A stretch of 64,000 nucleotides of DNA from Obscuribacter phosphatis_A. Lineage in GTDB: Bacteria; Cyanobacteriota; Vampirovibrionia; Obscuribacterales; Obscuribacteraceae. The notes under the pieces are model-generated. The model was not told where the DNA came from. It saw nothing but the letters and a program-made list of their open reading frames with translations, and searched no databases. Position numbers and translations under genes: made by a program. Below, in pieces: positions 1 through 7,856 of the stretch; position 1 is the first letter of the stretch; every line of letters starts with the position of its first letter. Location of the stretch: assembly GCA_017303615.1 (NCBI GenBank), contig JAFLCK010000009.1, positions 1-64,000 on the forward strand. The letters are read 5' to 3'.

Positions 1-229
1 CTTGCAGAGTGGGCGATTGACCGAGGTTCAACTGTTGGGTCTGCGAACCAGTGGTCTGGGTTTGATAAGCTTGGGTGCCCATGTGACCGCCGGATTCGTC
101 AGCGCTGGAGGAACCGCCCCCGGGGCCCGAGCCGAATGCATCTTGGGCGAAAGCAGGAGCTGATAGAGAAAGGGCTCCTACAACGGTCAAAGCGGAGAAA
201 GACATAGTAAGTTTGGAGAGTTTACGCAT
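1..229 (-). CDS. secreted Gly/Ser/Gln-rich protein, N-terminal part (runs off window)
   Basis: The reverse strand reads from an ATG at 229 through the window edge without a stop (76 codons). The product starts with a clear Sec signal peptide: basic MRKLSK, a hydrophobic core, and a probable cut after APAFA. The mature part is rich in Gly, Ser, Gln and Thr, which suggests a flexible exported protein. A strong AGGAGG ribosome site lies 8-9 nt upstream, inside a palindrome (234-251), and a sigma70-like promoter lies at 347-375. The function cannot be judged from this fragment. Confidence 0.8.
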   Translation of the reverse strand, partial: MRKLSKLTMSFSALTVVGALSLSAPAFAQDAFGSGPGGGSSSADESGGHMGTQAYQTQTTGSQTQQLNLGQSPTLQ

Positions 230-233
230 TGAA

Positions 234-251
234 ATTACCTCCTGAGGTAAT
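234..251. promoter_or_regulatory. palindrome covering the ribosome binding site of the 229 gene
   Basis: ATTACCTC and GAGGTAAT are perfect 8-bp inverted arms around a 2-nt centre. The AGGAGG ribosome site of the minus-strand gene sits within it. In RNA it could fold into a short hairpin with a 4-nt loop that hides the ribosome site; in DNA it could be an operator. Either role is inference. Confidence 0.4.
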
Positions 252-346
252 GCGAGACGCTGTCCCAGAGACGTTGCACTGCGGACTTATTCGGTCTTTA
301 TTCTAGTAACTTCGCTTAGCGGACTTCCGCTTGGAAACGTGCACTC

Positions 347-375
347 AATGTAATCAAAGCCGACCCCGAAGTCAA
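347..375 (-). promoter_or_regulatory. sigma70-like promoter for the secreted protein gene
   Basis: On the minus strand TTGACT (370-375) is followed by a 17-nt spacer and TACATT (347-352). Transcription would start near 340, giving a leader of about 110 nt before the ATG at 229. Confidence 0.55.
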
Positions 376-384
376 CAGCAAATT

Positions 385-400
385 TGTTAGCCAGCTAACA
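385..400. promoter_or_regulatory. perfect 7-2-7 palindrome just upstream of the -35 box
   Basis: TGTTAGC and GCTAACA surround a 2-nt centre. The site lies about 10 bp upstream of the -35 box at 370-375, where activators usually bind. A second inverted repeat, CCCAAA/TTTGGG with a 3-nt centre, follows at 404-418. A bound regulator is inferred. Confidence 0.45.
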
Positions 401-473
401 TTCCCCAAATATTTTGGGCTAGATTCGAAAAATGATTGAGAGGAGCTTCTGACCTTATGTCTTTGACGAATTC

Positions 474-1763
474 TTATAAGCACATCGATAAGAACCTAAG
501 CACGCGCCCGTGGCTTTGCAGCTCCATCTCCAGGGCTCCGGCGGCATAGCCGTCGAAGGTCATGTCGCCCAGACGCTTCTCCAACATGCGTCCGGTGTTC
601 ACTATGTCCTCAGGCGCTACGATGAAGACGCCGCGCCCCAGCGCTGCAGCTTTGCACTGCAGCACCCATAATGAATACGCGGTGATGAGATGATGCAGAC
701 CCACCATCAGACTGAGCTGGCCAAAGCCGGCGCCGAAATACAACTTTCCAAAGATTCTCTGGTATATAAACCTATAGAAGATATCTTTCAACTCCGGCAA
801 GTCGGGCAAGGTAACCGCCTTCACATCAGCGAGATTGAAGCTTTTGTCCCCGGCGCGCAGTTTTAGCTGCGGCGCGATGCCCATTTTGGCAGCCATTGAA
901 CTTTGCATAAACTTCGAAGCGGAAAAGTTAGATTCGGCCCGGTTCAGGGTCTTCTCAGGGAAGTAGAGCCGGTAAAGCTCCTTAAGCAAGACGTGCTCGA
1001 TAGGCTTGAGCTGATGCTTGGGACCCAATTCAATCTTGAGCTGCGCTTCAGGAATATCCGAGCCGCGCCCCTTTAGATACTCACCTACTACGAAAAGCGA
1101 CATGTGAGCCAACCGCATCTCTAGGCTCTCAGAATCGTTCTGCAAGATGCGCAATAGCTCTGCCTCTATCTCTAAGTAACGCTCCCAAGTCAGGGGCACT
1201 TCTTTGCACAGCTCAATTCTCGACCAATTAGGATGATGGTCGGGATACATCTTCTTGAACTCGGCAAATTTCTGGTTCAAATAATCTCTCTGCTCGGTCA
1301 AGGGTTTACCGGCATTGAGAACCGCGCCCACACTGACAAAACTGACCGTCGAGTAGAAGCCGGATGGAGCCTCATTGAAGTTATAAGGGAAGAGCTGACA
1401 GATGGAAGGCTTGGTCTTGCTCTCGAAGCTCGAGTGGATGAAGCAGAGATTATTGACCAAGAAGGGGCAGAGCCCTTCTTCATCTGGCTTGATAGCATGG
1501 GTGTAAGGACTGCCTTCCTTTTCGTGGTCTTTCAGCTCGCGAAAAAGGTCGGCACCGTTTAGTTTCTTATGAAGTGAACCCCAGTCAACAGCCGAGATTC
1601 TTTCGTAATCGGCAGCGGTCATCGGCACAGCCCAGCCACTGCAGCATCTACCGCAACCGGTGCATTCATAATTGATCCCCTCGGGAATATGCAGAGGCTG
1701 AGATTCGCCCAAGCCGGGCTCAGACAAATTAGTTTCTGGCAAATTCGGTTCTCTGTCAGCCAT
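474..1763 (-). CDS. YkgJ-family cysteine cluster protein
   Basis: This 429-residue protein carries the family signature CxxCxxCC near its N-terminus (C34, C37, C40, C41). More cysteines follow around residues 95-125 in a pattern ending SICQLFPYNF. The YkgJ family is thought to bind zinc or an iron-sulfur cluster; its enzymatic role is generally unknown, although relatives include the flagellin methylase FliB. The remaining 300 residues are mostly helical with no other recognisable domain. The gene follows anmK on the same strand and is probably co-transcribed. The call is firm for the family and open for function. Confidence 0.85.
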   Translation of the reverse strand: MADREPNLPETNLSEPGLGESQPLHIPEGINYECTGCGRCCSGWAVPMTAADYERISAVDWGSLHKKLNGADLFRELKDHEKEGSPYTHAIKPDEEGLCPFLVNNLCFIHSSFESKTKPSICQLFPYNFNEAPSGFYSTVSFVSVGAVLNAGKPLTEQRDYLNQKFAEFKKMYPDHHPNWSRIELCKEVPLTWERYLEIEAELLRILQNDSESLEMRLAHMSLFVVGEYLKGRGSDIPEAQLKIELGPKHQLKPIEHVLLKELYRLYFPEKTLNRAESNFSASKFMQSSMAAKMGIAPQLKLRAGDKSFNLADVKAVTLPDLPELKDIFYRFIYQRIFGKLYFGAGFGQLSLMVGLHHLITAYSLWVLQCKAAALGRGVFIVAPEDIVNTGRMLEKRLGDMTFDGYAAGALEMELQSHGRVLRFLSMCL

Positions 1764-1779
1764 GATTATGGTTAGCTCC

Positions 1780-3114
1780 TCAATTCGATCGCACTAGCTT
1801 GCCGAGACATACCCGTCTCTTTGCACCGGTACAAACCGGCACATTATTCGGCACGCCAAAATAGGTGGTGTAAGCAAGCAATGCAAAAAGCAGCGCTTCT
1901 TTAAATTTAGCCGACACACCAAAGTCTTCATGCATAAGCAAGTCGACAGGTTCGCCCCAATTTGTCTTGATCATATCGAGCAAGACCGGATTATAGGCAC
2001 CGCCACCGCCCAAAATTAGCTTTCTCAGACGATAATGAGGCTTGATGTGCATGACATAATTTTGCACCAGCGAATGGGCGGTGAAAGCAGTAAGAGTAGC
2101 GACAATATCGGCAGGGGCAAGGTCGGCGTTTGTCCACTCTTCCACAAGAGCGAGAGCGCGATTCTTACTAAACAATTCTCTACCTGTAGTCTTGGGCGGA
2201 GGCATCTTGAAGTAGGACTCTTGCTCGAGCATAGATTTTAGGCGCATCTGGTCGACAGTGCCTGAAAGCGCCACCTTACCGTCCTGGTCGAAGTCTTGAC
2301 CATATAGTTTGCGCATTGCCTCATCGATGAGCACATTGGCCGGCCCGGTATCAAAAGCCATTACGGCTTGCCCTTCTTCTGAGATAACGGTGAGGTTGGC
2401 GATGCCGCCCAGGTTGAGCACCGCGCATGGTTCACCGCGCTTGCCAAACAAAACTTCATCGGCAAAAGATAGAAGTGGTGCACCTTGACCGCCGCAAGCC
2501 AAGTCGAAGGTGCGAAAGTCACCAACTGTGGTGACACCGGTCAAGGCAGCGACATAGGCAGGGTCTCCCAACTGAAGTGTTCCAGTAGTATCCATGCCCC
2601 AGAACGAAGAGGAACGAGGTTCATGCCAGACAGTCTGTCCATGCGAACCAATTAGATCGACTTCATGACCGAGACGACGAGCAGCTCGCTGTACATGCTG
2701 AGCGGCTCGACCGAAGACCGAGCCCAGGGCGCTATGGGCCAAACAAACCGACTTGAGATCAAGGCGGCCACCGCTGACGAATTCCTCCAACTTCCTTTTG
2801 AACGATGCTTCAAAAGGTATCAGCTCGCTGTGCAGAAGCTCAAAAGAAAGGGGGATACTCGGTCCTTCAGGACTATTTATGGTCCCGGTTATGACACCGC
2901 CAATGACACCAGAGCCCAGACCGGGCAAAACTTCCAGAGAAACGCCGCAAGCCTGTGCATTAGCTTCTTTACCAGCAGCCTGCCGATAAGATTTTTCACC
3001 GCCGAGCGCTCGCCCCGGAGTAATCTTGAAAAGGGCAGCGTCAATGCCGTCCATTGAAGTGCCGCTATTCAATCCAAGAACATTCAAAGACTTGAGAACT
3101 TTGCCAGATGTCAC
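1780..3114 (-). CDS. anmK: anhydro-N-acetylmuramic acid kinase
   Basis: The enzyme phosphorylates 1,6-anhydro-MurNAc from peptidoglycan turnover to MurNAc-6-phosphate in the cytoplasm. Diagnostic motifs are GLNSGTSMDGID at the N-terminus, IGSHGQTVWHEP, GDFRTFDLACGGQGAPL (catalytic Asp region) and a glycine-rich LILGGGGAYNP near the C-terminus. I place the start at GTG 3114 because GAGAGG lies 8 nt upstream and the family motif begins soon after; the longest frame adds 13 residues from a GTG at 3153. No murQ or nagZ is in the window. The YkgJ gene follows 16 nt downstream. Confidence 0.93.
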   Translation of the reverse strand: MTSGKVLKSLNVLGLNSGTSMDGIDAALFKITPGRALGGEKSYRQAAGKEANAQACGVSLEVLPGLGSGVIGGVITGTINSPEGPSIPLSFELLHSELIPFEASFKRKLEEFVSGGRLDLKSVCLAHSALGSVFGRAAQHVQRAARRLGHEVDLIGSHGQTVWHEPRSSSFWGMDTTGTLQLGDPAYVAALTGVTTVGDFRTFDLACGGQGAPLLSFADEVLFGKRGEPCAVLNLGGIANLTVISEEGQAVMAFDTGPANVLIDEAMRKLYGQDFDQDGKVALSGTVDQMRLKSMLEQESYFKMPPPKTTGRELFSKNRALALVEEWTNADLAPADIVATLTAFTAHSLVQNYVMHIKPHYRLRKLILGGGGAYNPVLLDMIKTNWGEPVDLLMHEDFGVSAKFKEALLFALLAYTTYFGVPNNVPVCTGAKRRVCLGKLVRSN

Positions 3115-3346
3115 GCAATATGCCTCTCTTAAACAAACTTCAATTGTACGCACAATTGACTAAATGTGAACGACTTTTCGATCTTTCTATGAATGCCTCG
3201 CAGAGGCTCTCGTTATAGCGGCACCGGGGAGTTGAGAGTATGAGCAGGCACAAAGGAGGGAAAGGAGAGAAAGCCGGACCGTCATGACAACCGCGATCAA
3301 AGCCTAGCTGCTGTTAGAATATAGCGAAAAGTAGGTCTTTCAAGAC

Positions 3347-3365
3347 AAGTCGGAAGCGTCGACTT
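3347..3365 (+). promoter_or_regulatory. short hairpin in the guaB3 leader
   Basis: AAGTCG and CGACTT form 6-bp arms around a 7-nt loop, ending 33 nt before the guaB3 ATG. There is no strong T-run. It may be a leader structure; no known riboswitch class was recognised. Confidence 0.25.
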
Positions 3366-3398
3366 TTAGTTTTAGCAAGACACAGATCGGAGGCAAGT

Positions 3399-4568
3399 AT
3401 GCAGATAGGGCTCGGGAAACAAACAAGACGTGCTTACGGCTTTGACGAAATAGCCCTGGTGCCGGGCTCCAAGACTGTTGACATGGAACTCTGCGATATC
3501 ACTACCCATATTGGTTCACTCAAGCTCGCCAGTCCCATCATTGCCTCGGCAATGGACTCTGTGGTCGACGTCAAGGTTGCAGTTGAGATGCACAAACTGG
3601 GCGGTTTAGCCGTACTCAATCTGCAAGGGGTTCAAACCCGCTACGAAGAGCTCGAAGAAGTCTATGCCAAAATAGCCAGTTGCGACAAAGACAGCTTCGT
3701 CGAAGTAATGCAGTCGCTATACAAACAACCGGTCAAAGAAGAATTAATTGAAAAGCGCATTGCCCAGATCAAGAAAGAAGGAGGAATCGCTGCTGTTTCG
3801 GTCACCCCTAATTTTGCCGAGAAGTACGGACCGCTTGCCAAGGCAGCCGGTTGCGATCTCTTAGTCGTCCAATCAACAGTAACAGGAATTGAGCACAAGA
3901 GCGCCACCGGTTCGGGAGGTAGCCTGGACCTGAGCAAGTTTACTAAGAGCATTGGTATCCCTGTAGTGGTGGGCAATTGCGTCATTTACCGAACAGCTCT
4001 AGAGCTTTTGGAAACCGGAGTAGCTGGCATCCTAGTCGGAGTCGGACCCGGCGCTGCCTGCACATCGAGGTCGGTGCTCGGAATAGGCGTACCGATGGCA
4101 ACAGCCATTGCCGACTGCGCTCAGGCCAGAGAAGATTTCGTCAAGAAACACCCAGGCACCACTAGACCGGCAATCATCGCCGATGGCGGCATGGGAGTAG
4201 GCGGAGATATCTGTAAAGCCATCGCCTGTGGTGCAGACGCCACCATGATCGGTTCGCCCTTAGCCAGAGCCAAAGAAGCTCCAGGACAAGGCTACCACTG
4301 GGGCATGGCCACGCCTAGCCCGGTTCTGCCCAGAGGAACGCGAATCAAAGTGGGAACAACTGTGTCTCTAGCTCAAATCATGAATGGACCAGCCACCGTG
4401 GACGACGGCACCCAAAATCTAACCGGTGCGCTAAAAACCAGCATGGCGACCTTAGGAGCCGAGAACCTGAAAGAAATGCAAGAGAGAGAAGTGATTATCG
4501 CTCCCTCCATACTTACTGAAGGAAAAGTCTATCAAAATGCCCAACAGCTGGGCATGGGACGCAAATAG
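3399..4568 (+). CDS. guaB3: GuaB3-family IMP dehydrogenase-related protein
   Basis: This 389-residue TIM-barrel protein of the IMPDH/GMPR superfamily lacks CBS domains. The active loop GVGPGAACTSR carries the catalytic Cys (C221), and the phosphate-binding ADGGMGVGGD segment follows. The length and the divergent loop (A-A-C in place of the usual S-I-C) fit GuaB3, a group of cyanobacteria and actinobacteria. Cyanobacterial GuaB3 has been reported to act as a GMP reductase, so it may recycle GMP to IMP rather than make XMP. The ATG has a GGAGG-like ribosome site. It is divergent from anmK. Confidence 0.88.
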   Translation: MQIGLGKQTRRAYGFDEIALVPGSKTVDMELCDITTHIGSLKLASPIIASAMDSVVDVKVAVEMHKLGGLAVLNLQGVQTRYEELEEVYAKIASCDKDSFVEVMQSLYKQPVKEELIEKRIAQIKKEGGIAAVSVTPNFAEKYGPLAKAAGCDLLVVQSTVTGIEHKSATGSGGSLDLSKFTKSIGIPVVVGNCVIYRTALELLETGVAGILVGVGPGAACTSRSVLGIGVPMATAIADCAQAREDFVKKHPGTTRPAIIADGGMGVGGDICKAIACGADATMIGSPLARAKEAPGQGYHWGMATPSPVLPRGTRIKVGTTVSLAQIMNGPATVDDGTQNLTGALKTSMATLGAENLKEMQEREVIIAPSILTEGKVYQNAQQLGMGRK

Positions 4569-4661
4569 CCGCGCCCGAAACCACCTCCAAAAACTTTCTC
4601 AAGGGACAGTTTAAAGAAGAGAGCAAGAGCCGAAAGCTGCCAAGCAAACCAAGGGATCGAG

Positions 4662-6074
4662 ATGAAAAACGCCTCTAAACTGGTACTGATCACCTCATTA
4701 GCATCGAGCGCTTTGAGCATTTATTTGGTCGCAGAGGCAATGCTTAGACCAGCGGCGCCACCCTCGATGGACCCAAAGCAAGCGCAGGGCAGTCAGCGTC
4801 CTCGGTTTAGCAAGGTCTCTTTTGAGGGCGATCCGCCTTCTGAGGGCGGCAAGTCTTCGATAGCAAGAATTCTAGCGATAAGCTCAGAGTCAGCCGTAAA
4901 GAAAAGAAGCGCCGTGCCCCTAAGCTCCGAAACCATCGCCGACATTGCCGAAATTGCCGCACCATCTGTGGTGAATATTGAAGTAAAGAAAACCGAGGAA
5001 TCGTCAGGCTCAGCCCTTCCGCTCTTCGATGCCTTTCCCTTTGGCGATGTGCACGACTTCTTCTATTACAACGGCAGGCGCATCGTCCCAGACAGCCCCG
5101 ACATGAGCAAGCTTATACCCAAGTCGATCAAGAAGCGCGCCGTGCAAACCGGCACAGGTTTTGTTGTAAGGGAAGACGGCTATGTCATGACCAATGCCCA
5201 TGTCGTCAAAAATGCCCAAGACATTAGAGTTACTTTGAACGACAAGCGCAGCTTCACTGCAAAGATTGTCGGTTCGGACAATTATTCAGACCTGGCCCTG
5301 CTCAAGATTGAAGCCAACGGTCTGCCGGTTTTGAAGATGGGCACTTCGCTCGATCTCAGACCAGGTGAGTTTGCCATCGCCATAGGCAGCCCCTTCGGCT
5401 ACGACCATACAGTTACCCTCGGCATTATTTCGGCGGTAGGGCGCACCGTCGACGATATCAACGGCAATATCAATTTCATTCAAACAGACGCCGCCATCAA
5501 CCCCGGCAACTCAGGAGGTCCACTTCTCAACATGCAAGGAGAAGTGGTGGGTGTGAACACGGCAATCAAAGACAATGCTCAGAACATTGGTTTTTCCATT
5601 CCGGTGGACGTAGCCAAAACAGTTGCCGACGATCTAATCAACAATCGAACCATCGAAAGACCCTGGCTGGGCATCGGTATGTCAGAACTAAAAGAGTCGC
5701 AGATCAAGAGCCTGGGCATACCTGCTACCACCCGTGGTGTACTGGTCGAAAAAGTCTTCAAAGGCAGCCCCTCAGAAGAAGCTGATATACAGCCGGGAGA
5801 TATCATTCAAAAGATTGACGGCAAGAGCGTTCTCACCCCTAGAGATGTGCAGACTATGGTAAGAGCACATAAAGTGAAAGACAAACTCGCCTTCCTGCTG
5901 CTAAGAGACGGAGCCATAAAGACAACCGAAGTGATCATCGGCGCTTATCCAGACTATGTCGAGATGCGCAATCTCAGCCCAAACGCCAGCCCCAATCTCA
6001 ATCCAAATAGCGCACCCAGCCAACCACAGAGCCTGCAAGAGAAGCAGGGCGCCGGCCAAAACCCAAGACGCTAG
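4662..6074 (+). CDS. HtrA/Deg-type periplasmic serine protease
   Basis: The 470-residue protein starts with a membrane anchor or signal segment (about residues 6-28), then a linker, a trypsin-like protease domain (about 90-310) and one PDZ domain (about 325-425). The catalytic triad is visible: H180 in TNAHVV, D210 in NYSDLALLKI and S284 in NPGNSGGPLLN. The C-terminal 45 residues are rich in Pro, Asn, Ser and Gln and look disordered. The family degrades misfolded envelope proteins and often acts as a trimer. One PDZ domain resembles DegS or cyanobacterial HhoA/HtrA more than two-PDZ DegP. The stop codon lies inside a 14-bp tandem repeat. Confidence 0.93.
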   Translation: MKNASKLVLITSLASSALSIYLVAEAMLRPAAPPSMDPKQAQGSQRPRFSKVSFEGDPPSEGGKSSIARILAISSESAVKKRSAVPLSSETIADIAEIAAPSVVNIEVKKTEESSGSALPLFDAFPFGDVHDFFYYNGRRIVPDSPDMSKLIPKSIKKRAVQTGTGFVVREDGYVMTNAHVVKNAQDIRVTLNDKRSFTAKIVGSDNYSDLALLKIEANGLPVLKMGTSLDLRPGEFAIAIGSPFGYDHTVTLGIISAVGRTVDDINGNINFIQTDAAINPGNSGGPLLNMQGEVVGVNTAIKDNAQNIGFSIPVDVAKTVADDLINNRTIERPWLGIGMSELKESQIKSLGIPATTRGVLVEKVFKGSPSEEADIQPGDIIQKIDGKSVLTPRDVQTMVRAHKVKDKLAFLLLRDGAIKTTEVIIGAYPDYVEMRNLSPNASPNLNPNSAPSQPQSLQEKQGAGQNPRR

Positions 6075-6108
6075 ACTCAGGACACTGGACTCAGGACGCT
6101 AGGCTCAG
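6067..6108. repeat. three tandem 14-bp repeats over the htrA stop codon
   Basis: Three consecutive 14-bp units start at 6067, 6081 and 6095; each reads GACxCTxGxCTCAG. The first contains the TAG stop of the protease gene. Units differ at one or two positions. It looks like a small minisatellite. Confidence 0.8.
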
Positions 6109-6156
6109 CGCCAGCCCCAGGACAGAACTAGCCCGCCTTGTCTTTCTAACGGTCAG

Positions 6157-6699
6157 CTAGACCGGCAGCACATGATGTGAGAAAAACTCTTTCACCGCCA
6201 ACCAATCATTGACACGGGTGTAGCCCTGAACATTGCGATTGTGGGGGGCGTCAAAGAGCAATCCCTTACCCTTGAAACGCAGAAAATGCCGAGCATTATC
6301 ATCAATTAAATAATCGGCATCGACAATGCTTTTGTCGCCGCAGAAAACAAAGTTCATCGGTGAGATAAAGGGAAAGTGCCGCAGAAGCCATTCGTACTTA
6401 GCACGAAAAGAACGAGGCACTTCCATAGCAGCCGTAGCTATAAAGATTTCATGGTTCTTGCTTAGTTCTTCTAAAACCTCGCGCGCATGAGGCATCACTG
6501 GCAAATCAGCAAAGAAGTCTTCGGTGTGCACAATATCAATGGCCGCACCGACATGCTCATCTGGAATCAAGTCAAATATATGCAAGCCAAGCAAGTCAGA
6601 TTTAGCCAGCTCTGCACCGAATTTCTCGTTGTAGCGACTAAGGTGCTCGCCCAGAGCATCGGCAATCACTTCATCCATATCAACTGCAATTCTAGCCAT
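6157..6699 (-). CDS. 5'(3')-deoxyribonucleotidase, HAD family
   Basis: At 180 residues it has the size of the NT5C family. The HAD motif I is DMDEV (D7 nucleophile, D9 acid/base) at the extreme N-terminus. ATAA (about residue 94) fits motif II and DYLIDDNARH fits motif IV. Such enzymes dephosphorylate deoxyribonucleoside monophosphates in the cytoplasm and help balance dNTP pools. It is convergent with htrA and divergent from the DeoR regulator. A good minus-strand promoter is at 6753-6782. Confidence 0.85.
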   Translation of the reverse strand: MARIAVDMDEVIADALGEHLSRYNEKFGAELAKSDLLGLHIFDLIPDEHVGAAIDIVHTEDFFADLPVMPHAREVLEELSKNHEIFIATAAMEVPRSFRAKYEWLLRHFPFISPMNFVFCGDKSIVDADYLIDDNARHFLRFKGKGLLFDAPHNRNVQGYTRVNDWLAVKEFFSHHVLPV

Positions 6700-6752
6700 G
6701 ACTCCCCTTTTAGTTCAGCAGATTCCAAAACCCGCAAATTCCAGCACGATCC

Positions 6753-6782
6753 AGTATAATACCGAACGAACCCGCAAGTCAA
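6753..6782 (-). promoter_or_regulatory. promoter for the deoxyribonucleotidase gene
   Basis: On the minus strand TTGACT (6777-6782), an 18-nt spacer and TATACT (6753-6758) form a sigma70-like promoter, with a leader near 46 nt. A plus-strand TATAAT (6755-6760) overlaps it and could be the -10 of the divergent deoR-like gene, although its -35 is poor. CCCGCAA occurs twice, 40 bp apart (6731 and 6771), flanking both -10 elements. Confidence 0.55.
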
Positions 6783-6813
6783 GACCGTCCAACACTAAGA
6801 GTAACGATAGAAA

Positions 6814-7581
6814 GTGCTGCCCCAAGAAAGACAGAAACAGATTTTGACGAGACTGCAATCGCGCGGACAGGTTCTGGTGCAAGACTTAGTACGAGAATTG
6901 ACCGTCTCTGAAGACACGATCAGAAGAGATCTAAAGGACCTAGCCCAGAGCGGGCTGCTCAAGAAAGTCCACGGCGGGGCAGTTCTGCTCTCGAGTGTGC
7001 CCTATTCGCACCGAGAAAGGCTAAGCCTCAATCGAGAAGCCAAACGCAAACTAGCAAACATAGCGGCGGAGCTGGTGCAAAGCAATATGCTTATCTTTGT
7101 GGACGGCGCCACCACCACCCTGGAATTGCCGGCCGCCCTGGAAGATTTGCCCCTGAGCAAGATCACCTTTGTCACCCACAGCCCGGTCATGGCACAGCGC
7201 CTAAGCGAGCTTGGCTTTGCCGAGATAATTCTGCTTGGCGGCAAGCTAATCAAAGACTTACTGATCACAGCCGGGCTAGATTCTATAAAACAAGCCGAAC
7301 AATTTCGACCCGACCTCAGTATCATCAGCGCCCACGGAATTTCGGTACCGGCTGGTGCAACAGTGGAGAGCTGGGAAGACGCGCTTTTGAAGAGGGCTTT
7401 TGTCGAACGCAGCGCCGAAACGGTAGTTATTGCCGGACAGGAAAAGCTTGGTTATGAGGCTTCCCATATGGTTCTGCCTACCGAAAAAATCAGCTATCTT
7501 GTCACTGATGCCTCAAAAAGCGATTGCCTGGGCTTCCAAGACAAGGGCGTTACTGTTTTGCACCAAGTTCGCCCGACCTAA
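6814..7581 (+). CDS. DeoR-family transcriptional regulator
   Basis: The 255-residue protein has an N-terminal DeoR helix-turn-helix (about 3-58, with LTVSEDTIRRDLKDL and the typical KVHGGAV that ends the domain). A DeoRC sugar-phosphate sensor domain follows (about 75-235). The family usually represses sugar or nucleoside catabolic genes and is released by a phosphorylated sugar. The start is GTG with only a weak upstream purine run. The nearest candidate target is the divergent deoxyribonucleotidase gene, since the two promoters overlap; autoregulation is also likely. The ligand is unknown. Confidence 0.9.
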   Translation: MLPQERQKQILTRLQSRGQVLVQDLVRELTVSEDTIRRDLKDLAQSGLLKKVHGGAVLLSSVPYSHRERLSLNREAKRKLANIAAELVQSNMLIFVDGATTTLELPAALEDLPLSKITFVTHSPVMAQRLSELGFAEIILLGGKLIKDLLITAGLDSIKQAEQFRPDLSIISAHGISVPAGATVESWEDALLKRAFVERSAETVVIAGQEKLGYEASHMVLPTEKISYLVTDASKSDCLGFQDKGVTVLHQVRPT

Positions 7582-7699
7582 TGCAAGTCAAAACCTGGAC
7601 ACCTCTGCCGATCAGGCAAATCCAAATCTAACCGAACAATATAATCTCTAGTTGTAATCGATTTGCAAATTTTTGCCGCGCCATCCACAATTTAAGCAA

Positions 7700-7720
7700 A
7701 ACCGGCAGAAACTGTCGGTT
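7700..7720. other. inverted repeat between deoR-like gene and the 649-aa gene
   Basis: AACCGGCAG and CTGTCGGTT form 9-bp arms with one G-T pair around AAA. No T-run follows, so it is not a typical terminator. It could be an operator or an RNA hairpin. Confidence 0.35.
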
Positions 7721-7745
7721 GCGCGACAGCAGTCCAAGATTTTCC

Positions 7746-7773
7746 TTGCCTTCCCGGGGAATAATGTTATGGT
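7746..7773 (+). promoter_or_regulatory. putative promoter for the 649-aa protein gene
   Basis: TTGCCT (7746-7751), a 16-nt spacer and TATGGT (7768-7773) are acceptable sigma70-like boxes about 80 nt before the GTG start. Confidence 0.4.
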
Positions 7774-7856
7774 AAGAGGCAAGTCTTAAGGACGCAGTTA
7801 TAACTTGAAACACCGGCTCTGGCTAGGTCAATTTTTCTGCACGGTGAGGTTCGATA

